From Anaerovorax odorimutans (lineage in GTDB: Bacteria > Bacillota > Clostridia > Peptostreptococcales > JAAYPU01), in the NCBI GenBank assembly GCA_016841185.1, contig JAENZQ010000008.1, forward strand, positions 55,354 to 119,353: a stretch of 64,000 bases of DNA, in the 5' to 3' direction. Made by a program: the position numbers and the translations under genes. Numbering within the stretch: the first letter of the stretch is position 1; every line of letters starts with the position of its first letter. Under the pieces are notes generated by a model. It was not told the DNA's origin, ran no database searches, and saw only the letters and a program-made list of their open reading frames with translations. This document shows positions 35,741 to 45,072 of this stretch, in pieces.

Positions 35741-38632
35741 TTAAATGATAGCAGATCGAAACAAGTTGTTTCCAACAGCATTCACTTCCAATTTTTCGCT
35801 TAATATTTCATATATATATATAATTTCACTTACAGGAATTTTAACACTGTAATAATTTTCAATCAGACTGAAACTCTTCCTTATAATGCTGATAAATTTA
35901 TGATTATTCCGTTTAAAAGCGTTCAGTTTTTGAATATCTGTTTCATCTGCATGTGTTTTAGTAACTAACCTTTCTATCAGGCAACTTAAATGAATATATA
36001 AACAAATCTTTAAATCGTCAGTGAATTTATAATTTAATTCATATTGTAAAGTCTCTATAGATATTTCTAACTGATCGATTAATTTATCCGGATTTAATAT
36101 GGTAATATAACTCAGCACGCTTTCCAGGGTGAAATACTTAAGCAAAGATTGTCTGACTTCCGCTATTTTATCAGCCGGGACAATACTGTTTAATACCCAT
36201 TCAAAATCACACTTATCGGAAGATGAAATTAAATCTTCTACAAATATAAAGGGGATATCCGTAATGTTGGGGTTATTTGTTCCAATGATAGCTTTTACAT
36301 CATACTGGTTAAAAATATTGTTATTGTTTTTTTCTTTACTCAGCTTCTCAAAACTATATGGAATAATCTTGATATTTTGAGTATAAAGACTTAGGCTTTT
36401 GCTTAATAAATCTTTGATTTTTATTGCAGTCCCAATACCCGTTAAACAAGTTACAATGATGGCCTGTTTCTTTACGGTTGAGGGAACTATTGTTTTGCAT
36501 TTGTACCCTTCCAGTTTTTGAACATTTCTAATGATTTCTTCCACTTCCAGCTCTTTTATGATTCCGTTCCCGATTTCTAAAGCAAGTTTTGTCGTCACAT
36601 TGTTAACGATTCCTATTGTTCCACACAGTCCACCTTCAAGTCCTTTATATATTTCCTCTAATGATCCCATATCCACCAGAATCATTATTCCTTTAGATAC
36701 ATTAACTTCCTGCAGATATTGTTTGATTCTCTTTATAATATTCTCTGTATCCGTTTCAACCGGCATATCAAATGATTCAAATATGTTGCTGTTCAACAAA
36801 TGATTTGTAACATTTGCAATGCTGCTTGCGGTTGAATAACCATGAGCAAGTATGATTGCTTTTGTCCTTTGCGGCAATTCCTCTTTATTGATATTCAGCA
36901 TATACAACATTATGATCATCATTTCCAGCCTGCCAAGTGATAAATCCAAATTGGACTCGAGCAATTGAACGATTTTACAGGACAGCTCATATTCATGTGT
37001 ATAATGCTTTTTGAAAAAATTCAGATTTTTGACTATCTTAGATTCATAATCTTCCAGTACTAAGAATCCATAATAATTTTCTACCGAACGTTGTATAAAA
37101 CATGTCAGCCTGTATATGTCATTATCATAATATTTGATGTCGTATTTATCTTTAAGAAAATAAAAAATATCCTGAACACATTTATAAAACACATTGAACC
37201 GGACATGCCTCACATCCTCTTTCCCAAATGATTTTAAATTCAAAACCAATTTACCGAAATAATCGTCGATAAGGTTTTGTATCTCCTCAAATATCTTATC
37301 TTCGTTATTATCCTTTATGCAAGAAAATAATTTCAACAAGCTTTCGCAAAATTCTTTATACATGCCGATCTCTAAATGGTCAAACCCAGAGCCAATATGC
37401 TTTGTGCTGTTGTTGCTCACGCTTATATCGTCTAACATATTCCCTTTTATAAAACCCTCAACATAATTGATCCTTTTGCTGTACACGCCCTGCATCAAAT
37501 ACTCCGGCAATGACATCAAATCAACTTTTATTACTTCGTCTTCCGGATCGTTATTGTTCGAATAATTGCTGTATGCTCTCGCACAGGTTAATTTTATACT
37601 ATTCTTGAGTTGTCCGATATTTCCGCTGAAGTCATTATCTAAAAAAACCTTCAAAACATGTTTTGAGACTTTCAATTCACAATTAAGAAGCTTCGATTCT
37701 TCTTTCAAAAAGCTGTATATCAGCTTATGTTTTTCAGTCAAAGGCCTTTCGTTTAAAGGAAGCATCCTTATTATAATAGGAATCCTCCTCATAAAAGTAT
37801 TTAATAATACACACTCCGGTTTTTCTGTAGTAGCAAAGACAAACCTGACATCGGAATGCCTGTATTTTTCATTTTCTCCGACTCGTGTAAAAAGCCCTTT
37901 ATCCATAAAGAAAAAAAGCAATTCCTGTCCTTCCGGCGGCAACCGGTGGATTTCGTCTAAAAAAACGAAACCTCCATTTGCTTTTTCAATTATACCTTCT
38001 CTATCTTCTTCTGCCCCTGTAAAAGCTCCCTTTTTATATCCGAAAATGCTGGCCGATAAAAGTTCCTTATTGTTGAAATACTTTGCACAATTAAATACAA
38101 TAAAGGGCGCCTCTTTATCAATATAACCTCCGGCCCTGGCATATTCGTATACATTGCTTGCCAGTAAACTTTTACCGCTGCCTGTTGGCCCTGTGATTAA
38201 AACGGATAAACCGTTGGGAGGGTATTTTACTGCCGCCTTGCATTGTTCTATTTGATACTCCAGGCTTCCGTTGTATCCTATCATTTCACCGAAAACATTT
38301 TTATTCTGATCACTTATTGATTCACAGTGTTTATGCTTTTCTATTTTATTGTTCAATTCCTTAAAACTTTTGTAGATTGCCTTTTCGCCTAAATCGACTC
38401 CAAAAAAATCTTGCATTCCTTCTTTATCAAGATAAAATACAGGTCTGGTATTAATTTTTACCACCTTATTTTCCCTGTTATACATGTTTAACTGATGACT
38501 GACATATGTCCTGTTCAAATTTATCGTGCTTGCCAATTCTTCTGTTGTTATGCCATATTCTTCTTTATCCTGTTTCAGAGCTTCCAACATCATTTTTTTT
38601 AATGTCATTATAATCAGATCTTTATTATTCAT
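35741..38632 (-). CDS. LevR-type sigma-54 activator with PTS regulatory domains
   Basis: A 963-residue regulator. An N-terminal winged helix (about 15-70) is followed by the AAA+ domain with Walker A GPTGSGKS at 148-155, the sigma-54 contact loop GAFTGA at 202-207 and Walker B FVFLDE at 222-227. Then come PRD1 (about 430-545), which lacks the usual phosphorylatable His; an EIIA-Man-like domain with H597 (LAHGYS); an EIIB-like segment with C729 (VTCLTG); and PRD2 with a conserved His in LYIHLSCLIERL. Phosphorylation by HPr and the operon's own EII should set its activity. ATG at 38632 follows GAAGGA. It is the last gene of the PTS operon and probably activates its sigma-54 promoter at 47669. 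Confidence 0.93.
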   Translation of the reverse strand: MNNKDLIIMTLKKMMLEALKQDKEEYGITTEELASTINLNRTYVSHQLNMYNRENKVVKINTRPVFYLDKEGMQDFFGVDLGEKAIYKSFKELNNKIEKHKHCESISDQNKNVFGEMIGYNGSLEYQIEQCKAAVKYPPNGLSVLITGPTGSGKSLLASNVYEYARAGGYIDKEAPFIVFNCAKYFNNKELLSASIFGYKKGAFTGAEEDREGIIEKANGGFVFLDEIHRLPPEGQELLFFFMDKGLFTRVGENEKYRHSDVRFVFATTEKPECVLLNTFMRRIPIIIRMLPLNERPLTEKHKLIYSFLKEESKLLNCELKVSKHVLKVFLDNDFSGNIGQLKNSIKLTCARAYSNYSNNNDPEDEVIKVDLMSLPEYLMQGVYSKRINYVEGFIKGNMLDDISVSNNSTKHIGSGFDHLEIGMYKEFCESLLKLFSCIKDNNEDKIFEEIQNLIDDYFGKLVLNLKSFGKEDVRHVRFNVFYKCVQDIFYFLKDKYDIKYYDNDIYRLTCFIQRSVENYYGFLVLEDYESKIVKNLNFFKKHYTHEYELSCKIVQLLESNLDLSLGRLEMMIIMLYMLNINKEELPQRTKAIILAHGYSTASSIANVTNHLLNSNIFESFDMPVETDTENIIKRIKQYLQEVNVSKGIMILVDMGSLEEIYKGLEGGLCGTIGIVNNVTTKLALEIGNGIIKELEVEEIIRNVQKLEGYKCKTIVPSTVKKQAIIVTCLTGIGTAIKIKDLLSKSLSLYTQNIKIIPYSFEKLSKEKNNNNIFNQYDVKAIIGTNNPNITDIPFIFVEDLISSSDKCDFEWVLNSIVPADKIAEVRQSLLKYFTLESVLSYITILNPDKLIDQLEISIETLQYELNYKFTDDLKICLYIHLSCLIERLVTKTHADETDIQKLNAFKRNNHKFISIIRKSFSLIENYYSVKIPVSEIIYIYEILSEKLEVNAVGNNLFRSAII

Positions 38633-38828
38633 CGAAAAACATCCTTCCACTGTAAAACATAAAGAACCCTATAAGAGATTATACATCTTTTTTAAACTTA
38701 CTTATACATATATCTATCTCAAGATACTGTCCCACCTATGTTTCCATCGTACACGGCACGCCTAAAAAACTATTTTCTCTTTATAAAGCTAATTTTACCA
38801 TTATCAATAACTTTCGTCTTCTAATTCT

Positions 38829-40493
38829 TTACATAAAACAGTTTGCTGCCTGCTGTGCCTTTTTTTCCATCTCTTTCATTTTCAGTTCTGATATGATCTG
38901 CCTGGCTTTCAAAATCGTTACCGGGCTCATACTCAATTCATCCAGTCCCATACCTATCAGCAGGGGTATCATGTCGGGATCTCCCGCTGATTCACCGCAC
39001 ATGCCTACCTGAATTCCTTCCTTATGTCCATTTTCTACCACTATTTTTATCAATCTTAAAACCGCAGGGTGAAATTTATTATACAAATGTGCGATATCTT
39101 TATTCCCTCTGTCCACTGCTGTTGTATATTGGATGAGATCATTTGTCCCAATGCTGAAAAAATCCACTTCTTTTGCAAAAATATCCGACATGATTGCTGC
39201 TGACGGTATTTCTATCATCATGCCTACTTTCATATTTTCATTGAAATATATATGTTCATTTACAAGCTCTTCTTTAACTGTTTTAAGAATTTTTTTCGCC
39301 TTTTTTAATTCCTCCATGCCTGATATCATAGGAAACATCAGTTTTATATCGCCGTATGCACTGGCTCTTACAATGGCGCGCAATTGTGTTTTGAATATGT
39401 CTGTCTGATCTAAACAAATTCTTATTGCCCTATAGCCTAAGAAAGGGTTTTCTTCATTCGGAAGGTTCAAGTATGGCAGGTCTTTGTCGCCTCCGACATC
39501 AAGAGTCCTTATAATAACAGGTTTGCCCTCCATTTTTTCAGCAACTTTCTTATATGCCTCAAATTGCTCATCTTCGGTTGGCAATGTGTCACGGTCCATA
39601 TATAGAAATTCTGTTCTGTAAAGCCCTATTCCTTCCGCATCATGTTTCAGCACACTGTCCATATCATCCGGTGTACCTATGTTTGCTGAAATTTCTACTT
39701 CATATCCGTCCTTTGTCCTGCTTTTTTTGCCGATGAAGCTCTTAAGCTTGTTTTTTAGAGTTTCATAGTCTTCTTTTTTATCCATACAACTCCGAAGTGT
39801 TTCCTGTGCAGGATTTATATGTATTGTGCCTTCATCCCCGTCAAAAGCCAGTATATCTCCTGACCGGATACTTTCTATTTCTTTTCCGGTTCCCACTACT
39901 GCCGGTATTTCAAGGGACCGTGCCATTATAGCGGAATGTGAAGTTTTCCCTCCTTCTTCGGTAATCAAACCAAGAATCTTTTCCTTATCCATCTGAGCCG
40001 TATCAGATGGTGTTAAGTCTTTTGCAACTATGATGCCGCCCTCTTCAGGAATGAAAAGGTTTCCGCTTTTACTGCCCATTAAATTATTTATTACTCTTCC
40101 TGTCACATCTATTATGTCTGCCGCACGTTCACGCATATATTCGTTATCCATGTTCCGAAATATTTCAACAAACATATTGGAAACTTCTTTTAAAGCCCAT
40201 TCGGCATTCACTTTCATTTCGTAAATCTTTTTTTCCGCTTTTCCAAATATCTCCGGGTCATCCAGAATCATCATGTGGGCTCTGAAGATTTCTGCTTCAT
40301 CTTCCCCAACTTCATTTTTTGTCTTTTCATATAATTCCTTGATCTGATCCTTGCTTTCAGATAACGCATTTTTGAGTTTTTCTATTTCTTTTTCTATATC
40401 CTTTATTTCTTTCTTATAAATTTCTGTTTCTTTATTCTTATGGAGAATTGCTTTGCCAACGGCAATGCCAGGCGAGACGCCTATTCCTTTCAT
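38829..40493 (-). CDS. ptsI: Phosphoenolpyruvate-protein phosphotransferase (Enzyme I)
   Basis: A 554-residue PTS Enzyme I. The phosphorylated H187 lies in GGKTSHSAIMARS; the PEP-binding domain has LDVGGDKDLPYL, EENPFLGYRAIR and the active-site Cys region VGMCGESAGD. It starts the phosphorelay PEP to EI to HPr. ATG at 40493 follows AGGAGG; the seven-residue extension is unsupported. It lies directly after ptsH, inside an operon that also encodes a complete mannose-family EII. A 196-base gap to the regulator gene follows; an AT-rich TATAAT there may give that gene extra transcription. Confidence 0.97.
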   Translation of the reverse strand: MKGIGVSPGIAVGKAILHKNKETEIYKKEIKDIEKEIEKLKNALSESKDQIKELYEKTKNEVGEDEAEIFRAHMMILDDPEIFGKAEKKIYEMKVNAEWALKEVSNMFVEIFRNMDNEYMRERAADIIDVTGRVINNLMGSKSGNLFIPEEGGIIVAKDLTPSDTAQMDKEKILGLITEEGGKTSHSAIMARSLEIPAVVGTGKEIESIRSGDILAFDGDEGTIHINPAQETLRSCMDKKEDYETLKNKLKSFIGKKSRTKDGYEVEISANIGTPDDMDSVLKHDAEGIGLYRTEFLYMDRDTLPTEDEQFEAYKKVAEKMEGKPVIIRTLDVGGDKDLPYLNLPNEENPFLGYRAIRICLDQTDIFKTQLRAIVRASAYGDIKLMFPMISGMEELKKAKKILKTVKEELVNEHIYFNENMKVGMMIEIPSAAIMSDIFAKEVDFFSIGTNDLIQYTTAVDRGNKDIAHLYNKFHPAVLRLIKIVVENGHKEGIQVGMCGESAGDPDMIPLLIGMGLDELSMSPVTILKARQIISELKMKEMEKKAQQAANCFM

Positions 40494-40503
40494 AATATAC
40501 CTC

Positions 40504-40767
40504 CTATTCTCCAAAACCGCTTTCTACCAGGATTTTTAGTGCTTCTACCGCTTCCGCTTCATCTTCTCCTTCAGCTTGTATTATAAATCTGATCCCTTTT
40601 CCTGCACCCATACTTAAAATAGATACAATGCTTTTTGCATTGTATTCATTTTTTTCTCTTATTAGTTTTATATCTGATTTATACTTTGACGCTTCTTGAA
40701 CAAACTGACTGGCCGGCCTTGCATGCAAACCTGTTTTGTTTTTTAAAACTACTTCTAACTGCTTCAT
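40504..40767 (-). CDS. ptsH: Phosphocarrier protein HPr
   Basis: An 87-residue HPr with phospho-carrier H15 (TGLHARPAS) and the regulatory S46 (NAKSIV), the HPr-kinase target in Gram-positive bacteria, so it should also work with CcpA. ATG at 40767 follows GGAGTGAGGG. It lies between nagA and ptsI, 28 bases after nagA. Confidence 0.96.
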   Translation of the reverse strand: MKQLEVVLKNKTGLHARPASQFVQEASKYKSDIKLIREKNEYNAKSIVSILSMGAGKGIRFIIQAEGEDEAEAVEALKILVESGFGE

Positions 40768-40795
40768 AATTGCCCTCACTCCTTTTTCAAGCAAA

Positions 40796-41968
40796 TCATC
40801 GACCTCTGTCTATCAATATTGTATGACCATGCATTATGACTTCAGATATATGAATGCCATCATCAAATACGATCAGATGGGCATCCTTTCCAATTTCTAT
40901 ACTGCCTTTTCTATCATCTGCTCCAATAGCTCTTGCCGGATTTAATGATGCCATCCGTACAGCATCTTTTAAAGGTATACCTGCTAAATGGATCATATTG
41001 TAAACGGCTCTGTCAAGTGTAAGTGTCGATCCGGCCAGTGTACCGTCCGCAAGCCTTGCTGCACCCCCTTTTACAAACACTTTCTGCCCGCCAAGAAAAT
41101 ATTCGCCGTCTTCAAGCCCGGCAGCCATCATGGCATCCGAAATAAGAATGACTCCCTCAACACCTTTCATTTTTACTGCCAGTTTCATAGCTGAAGGATG
41201 TATATGTATCCCGTCACATATCATTTCACATCTGACTCTTTCATCTGTAAGAACAGCACCGATGATTCCAGGCTCTCTATGTGAAAAACTTCGCATCCCA
41301 TTATATAAATGTGTCGCTTGAGATACTCCCCTTTGTATCGCTTTATCGGCCTCTTCATAAGATGAATTTGTATGCCCTGCAGATACAGTAATGTTGTATG
41401 ATTTCAGAAAACTTATTGCATTACTTGCGCCGGTTAGCTCAGGTGCTAAAGAAACAACCTTTATATTGTTTTCGGCAGTATTTATAAAACCTTCCAGTTC
41501 GGCAATATCAGGATCTTTTATATACTGAGCAGGCTGCGCCCCTTTTTTTTCTCGAGAAAAATATGGGCCTTCTAAATACAGACCTAATACTTGGGACTTT
41601 AAAGGGTTCTTTCTTTTCATGTAATTTACGGCATTTTTGATCGCTTTTTCGGTTTCTTCTCCTGAAGCGGTCATCGTGGTAGCTAAAAATCCAATAACGC
41701 CATTTTTGATGTGGAACCCAGCCATTGTATCTAAAGCTTCAAATGTTGATTCCATCGCATCATGACCGGAATTTCCGTGGTTATGGATATCGATAAAACC
41801 AGGAGATAAATATTTCCCATTTAAATCCAATATGTCTGAAAATTCGCTTTCACAACACGCTTTATCTTTAATGATATCTTTTATTTTGTCATTTTCGATT
41901 ATTAAAGAATGCTTTTCAAGCACCTGATACGGTGTTATGATCTTTGCATTTTTTATAAGCAGCTGCAT
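40796..41968 (-). CDS. nagA: N-acetylglucosamine-6-phosphate deacetylase
   Basis: A 390-residue amidohydrolase that converts GlcNAc-6-phosphate to glucosamine-6-phosphate and acetate. It has PGFIDIHNHGNSGHDAME, a catalytic-metal glutamate in YLEGPYF, HLYNGMRSFSHREPG, and the catalytic Asp in ILISDAMMAAG. I choose the second of two close ATGs (41968), six bases after GGAGGG. It is nearly contiguous with nagB, its pathway successor. Confidence 0.96.
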   Translation of the reverse strand: MQLLIKNAKIITPYQVLEKHSLIIENDKIKDIIKDKACCESEFSDILDLNGKYLSPGFIDIHNHGNSGHDAMESTFEALDTMAGFHIKNGVIGFLATTMTASGEETEKAIKNAVNYMKRKNPLKSQVLGLYLEGPYFSREKKGAQPAQYIKDPDIAELEGFINTAENNIKVVSLAPELTGASNAISFLKSYNITVSAGHTNSSYEEADKAIQRGVSQATHLYNGMRSFSHREPGIIGAVLTDERVRCEMICDGIHIHPSAMKLAVKMKGVEGVILISDAMMAAGLEDGEYFLGGQKVFVKGGAARLADGTLAGSTLTLDRAVYNMIHLAGIPLKDAVRMASLNPARAIGADDRKGSIEIGKDAHLIVFDDGIHISEVIMHGHTILIDRGR

Positions 41969-41970
41969 AT

Positions 41971-42732
41971 TCATCCCTCCGAAAATTGATTTTTTATCTT
42001 CATTTTATAAATACCCGCTGCTTCTTCATCAAGCAATACGGTAACATCATTATGCAGTAATAATGCAGACGCAGGTATATTAGTCGTCGCTTTCTGCTCT
42101 GTTAATAATTTAGCTATTATTTCAGCTTTTTTAATGCCGCTTGCCAGCAGCAATATTTTTTTTGCTTTCATGATGCTTCCTAATCCCATGGTAATTGCCT
42201 GACAGGGGACCTTTTCCTTTGAGTCAAAAAATCTTGAATTTGCCCTTAACGTACTTTCACTCAACTTTGTTAAATGTGTCAGCACTTCGATTTCGTCGTC
42301 AGGTTCATTGAATCCGATATGCCCGTTTTCCCCGATCCCAAGCAACTGCAAATCAATGCCTTTATGCCTCCTTATTTCAGCTTCGTATACTTTGCAATGT
42401 GACTCGGCATCTTCTGCCTGCCCGTCCGGCACATGTATATTCTCCGGATTGATATTGATATGCCTGAAAAAATTATGCTTCATATAATAAAAATAACTTT
42501 GTTTATTTTCAGGAGATATCGGATAATATTCATCCAGATTAAAAGATATTACCCGTGAAAAATCCAGTTTTTCTTCTTTATGCATACGTATCAATTCTTT
42601 ATATGTTCCAAGAGGTGTACTGCCTGTTGCTAATCCCAGGACCAGGTCAGGTTTTTCCGATATTGCATCCTGAATTATTTCAGCAGCTTTTTTGCTTAAT
42701 TGAAAAAAATCTTTTGCTATATATATTTTCAC
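41971..42732 (-). CDS. nagB: Glucosamine-6-phosphate deaminase
   Basis: A 253-residue enzyme that converts glucosamine-6-phosphate to fructose-6-phosphate and ammonia. It has GLATGSTPLGTYKEL, FNLDEYYPI with the catalytic Asp, and GIGENGHIGFNEP. The start is GTG at 42732 behind GGAGG (8-base spacing); the 15-residue upstream extension is not supported. Together with NagA and NanE it channels an amino sugar to glycolysis. Confidence 0.96.
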   Translation of the reverse strand: MKIYIAKDFFQLSKKAAEIIQDAISEKPDLVLGLATGSTPLGTYKELIRMHKEEKLDFSRVISFNLDEYYPISPENKQSYFYYMKHNFFRHININPENIHVPDGQAEDAESHCKVYEAEIRRHKGIDLQLLGIGENGHIGFNEPDDEIEVLTHLTKLSESTLRANSRFFDSKEKVPCQAITMGLGSIMKAKKILLLASGIKKAEIIAKLLTEQKATTNIPASALLLHNDVTVLLDEEAAGIYKMKIKNQFSEG

Positions 42733-42834
42733 AGCTAATTCCTCCAGTGTAAAAACAAGTAATGAAGTGAGTCCCATCAGTGGAAGTTTCAGAACTGTCG
42801 AATGGGATAAATGTACTTATCTTTATATACTTGT

Positions 42835-43557
42835 TTATATATGTTTGATTCTGCTTTTATATCTGTTATATAAATCATCGTTGTCATAATGGTCTACATT
42901 TTGACTGACATAAATCGGCAAGTCAAAACCTTGTGATTTTAACCTTTCTAACGTTTCGACCAGTATACTGTTAACAATAAAGCATCCGCTTATCGTCGAT
43001 GCAGGCCCGGACGTTACCCCATCAAAGGCCACAAGCCCGTCCCCGGCAGGAACACAATTATCGATTACCAGATCAGCAAGCTCAAATAGCCGCTTGCCGC
43101 TCTCATGTCTTGACCGGCAGGTTTTAGAGAACTCTGCTGATGTAATAGAAATCAAATACAGCCCTTTCTCCTTCGCCAACATTGCCATTTCTACCGGAAC
43201 ACTGTTTCTTCCGGAATTGGAGATGATCAGCATAATATCTTCATTGCAGATATCATATTGGTCCCAGATTATCTCTGCAAGTCCGTTAAGTCTCTCCATC
43301 CGGCCGCCTTTCATAGCTCCAAAATTTGTTAAAACGGCATCATCCAGCATAGCATTGACCGGACCCAACCCGCCCGCTCTTACGAACATCTCTATTCCTA
43401 TCATGTGTGAATGTCCTGTACCAAAAACATGGATGATCTTGTCTTTCATTATCGTCCGTGCAAAAATATCGGCCGCTTTTCTTATATTGTCTGACTGGGT
43501 ATCCCGGATCTTATCAATCAGTCCATGTATTTTGTCTGCATACTCCAAACTCTTCAT
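42835..43557 (-). CDS. SIS-domain protein (UPF0309/sugar isomerase-like)
   Basis: A 240-residue protein with a sugar-phosphate-binding SIS domain: [21 protein letters not shown], then IIWDQYDI and [16 protein letters not shown]. It resembles UPF0309 proteins found in amino-sugar PTS loci. It could isomerise, cleave (etherase-like) or sense an amino-sugar phosphate; the active residues do not decide. ATG at 43557 follows GGAGG. It lies between the HAD phosphatase gene and nagB. Confidence 0.85.
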   Translation of the reverse strand: MKSLEYADKIHGLIDKIRDTQSDNIRKAADIFARTIMKDKIIHVFGTGHSHMIGIEMFVRAGGLGPVNAMLDDAVLTNFGAMKGGRMERLNGLAEIIWDQYDICNEDIMLIISNSGRNSVPVEMAMLAKEKGLYLISITSAEFSKTCRSRHESGKRLFELADLVIDNCVPAGDGLVAFDGVTSGPASTISGCFIVNSILVETLERLKSQGFDLPIYVSQNVDHYDNDDLYNRYKSRIKHI

Positions 43558-43589
43558 ACTTGATTACCTCCGTCTCTTTTATTTTCTTT

Positions 43590-44258
43590 CTAACTGTTTT
43601 TTATAAACTGAACCATTTTTTTATAATTAAGCTTTTTGAAATCATCCACCATCCAATCGGCCGACAGCAAACCGTCATTATTGATGCAATTTTTAGTATA
43701 TCTTATACAAAAAACACCGCTTCGTTTTGCTGCGAGAATTCCATTAAGTGAATCTTCAATCACGACGCATTCTTCAGGCAACAAATCCAATCGTTTTATG
43801 GCTTTTCTGAAAATTTCCGGGTCCGGTTTGCTGCTTGTGACCATGTCCCCGCTTATGACCGTATCGAAAATATTATTTATATTCAATTTATCCAGAATAA
43901 TTTTCACGATTTCATCTGGTGAAGAAGTCGCTAAAGCTATTTTTACTGAATTAGATTTCAAATCCTGTATCAAATCCGAAAAACCGTTTTCCAGTCTCAA
44001 ATTTTCCTCATTTATGAGCCTGTTTATAATTTGCTCTATGCTCAAATCACATAATTGTTCGACCGGTATTCCTTTTAATTGATATTTTTCTTTTATATCC
44101 CGCCACATATTGTTCAGTGAGCTGCCAATATAAGAATAGTATTCTTCATCACTGATGATCAAGTCAAGATCAAGAAAAATCTTCTTTCCTACTTCGATAT
44201 ATAATGGCTCCGAATTTACGATAACGCCGTCCATATCAAATATTACGCCTTTCAACAC
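43590..44258 (-). CDS. HAD-superfamily phosphatase, beta-phosphoglucomutase-like
   Basis: A 222-residue HAD hydrolase with motif I DMDGVIVNSEP, motif II ATSSPDEI, motif III Lys in SSKPDPEIF and motif IV VIEDSLNG. Cap-1 members with this pattern are sugar-phosphate phosphatases or beta-phosphoglucomutases. It may remove excess sugar phosphate in this amino-sugar operon. Starts at a GTG (44258) with GGGAG upstream. Confidence 0.87.
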   Translation of the reverse strand: MLKGVIFDMDGVIVNSEPLYIEVGKKIFLDLDLIISDEEYYSYIGSSLNNMWRDIKEKYQLKGIPVEQLCDLSIEQIINRLINEENLRLENGFSDLIQDLKSNSVKIALATSSPDEIVKIILDKLNINNIFDTVISGDMVTSSKPDPEIFRKAIKRLDLLPEECVVIEDSLNGILAAKRSGVFCIRYTKNCINNDGLLSADWMVDDFKKLNYKKMVQFIKNS

Positions 44259-44288
44259 AATTCTCTCCCGTATTCTGTTAAAACAAGT

Positions 44289-44999
44289 TTAACTGTTTTT
44301 GTTCTTGATATATTTTTCCAGCACATCGGCAAACCTTTTTGTGATTAAATGAGGCCTCGTTATGGCACCTCCTATTGTTATCATCCATGCGCCTCTTTCA
44401 AAAGCTTCTATCATCTGCTCTATTGTCCAGTACCTGCCTTCCGCATTTATCGGTTTTTGGGTACGGCTCACCAGATCTTCGACCAACTTTAGATCCGGGC
44501 CTTCTTTTTGTGTACTATAATTTGTATATCCCGATAATGTGGTTGATATAATATCTGCACCAAAAGCATCTGCATAAATGCCCTCCTCTAGTGTGCTGAT
44601 ATCTGCCATGACCGGAACGTTGAGCTCATTTTTTATTCTACTGATCAGCCTCTTTACCGTATCCCAATCCCGGTTTCGGTTTGTGCAATCCAAAGCGATG
44701 ATGTCTGCACCGGCTTCTTTTATTGATTTTGCTGATTCAAAGTCGGGCGTAATAATGACATTCTCTTTGATATCTGTATGTTCATCCATGATTTTATTGA
44801 TCCCTATGATCGGCAGCCCTGTAATCCGCCTGATCGCTCTGATGTCTCCGGGCCAACAGCTCCGTATTCCTTTTGCCCCCCCTAACTCCGCTGCCTTGGC
44901 CATCTTCGCCATTATTTCCGACCCATACAAAGGTTCATTTTCAAAAGCCTGGCAGGATACAACCACTCCATGCTTAAGGTTGTTTATAATTTTGCTCAT
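44289..44999 (-). CDS. nanE: N-acetylmannosamine-6-phosphate 2-epimerase
   Basis: A 236-residue TIM-barrel enzyme that converts ManNAc-6-phosphate to GlcNAc-6-phosphate, the NagA substrate. Typical NanE signatures: VVVSCQAFENEPLYG, GAKGIRSCWPGDIRAI, MADISTLEEG, and INAEGRYWT. ATG at 44999 follows CGGAGGGAG. It is separated from the permease genes by a strong hairpin. No nanA (sialate lyase) is nearby, so imported ManNAc rather than sialic acid is the simpler source. Confidence 0.95.
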   Translation of the reverse strand: MSKIINNLKHGVVVSCQAFENEPLYGSEIMAKMAKAAELGGAKGIRSCWPGDIRAIRRITGLPIIGINKIMDEHTDIKENVIITPDFESAKSIKEAGADIIALDCTNRNRDWDTVKRLISRIKNELNVPVMADISTLEEGIYADAFGADIISTTLSGYTNYSTQKEGPDLKLVEDLVSRTQKPINAEGRYWTIEQMIEAFERGAWMITIGGAITRPHLITKRFADVLEKYIKNKNS

Positions 45000-45035
45000 T
45001 TATAACTCCCTCCGATTAGTGAATAAAATTTATAG

Positions 45036-45066
45036 ATATCCCGGCACAAGTCATGTGCCGGGATAT
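45036..45066 (-). other. Strong intercistronic hairpin in the PTS operon
   Basis: A 13-bp perfect stem: ATATCCCGGCACA at 45036-45048 and its complement at 45054-45066 around AGTCA. On the minus strand it is followed by CTATAAATTTTATTC, not a clean T-run. It lies between the permease genes and the catabolic genes and may stabilise the upstream mRNA or reduce downstream transcription. Confidence 0.65.
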
Positions 45067-45072
45067 TGTTTT

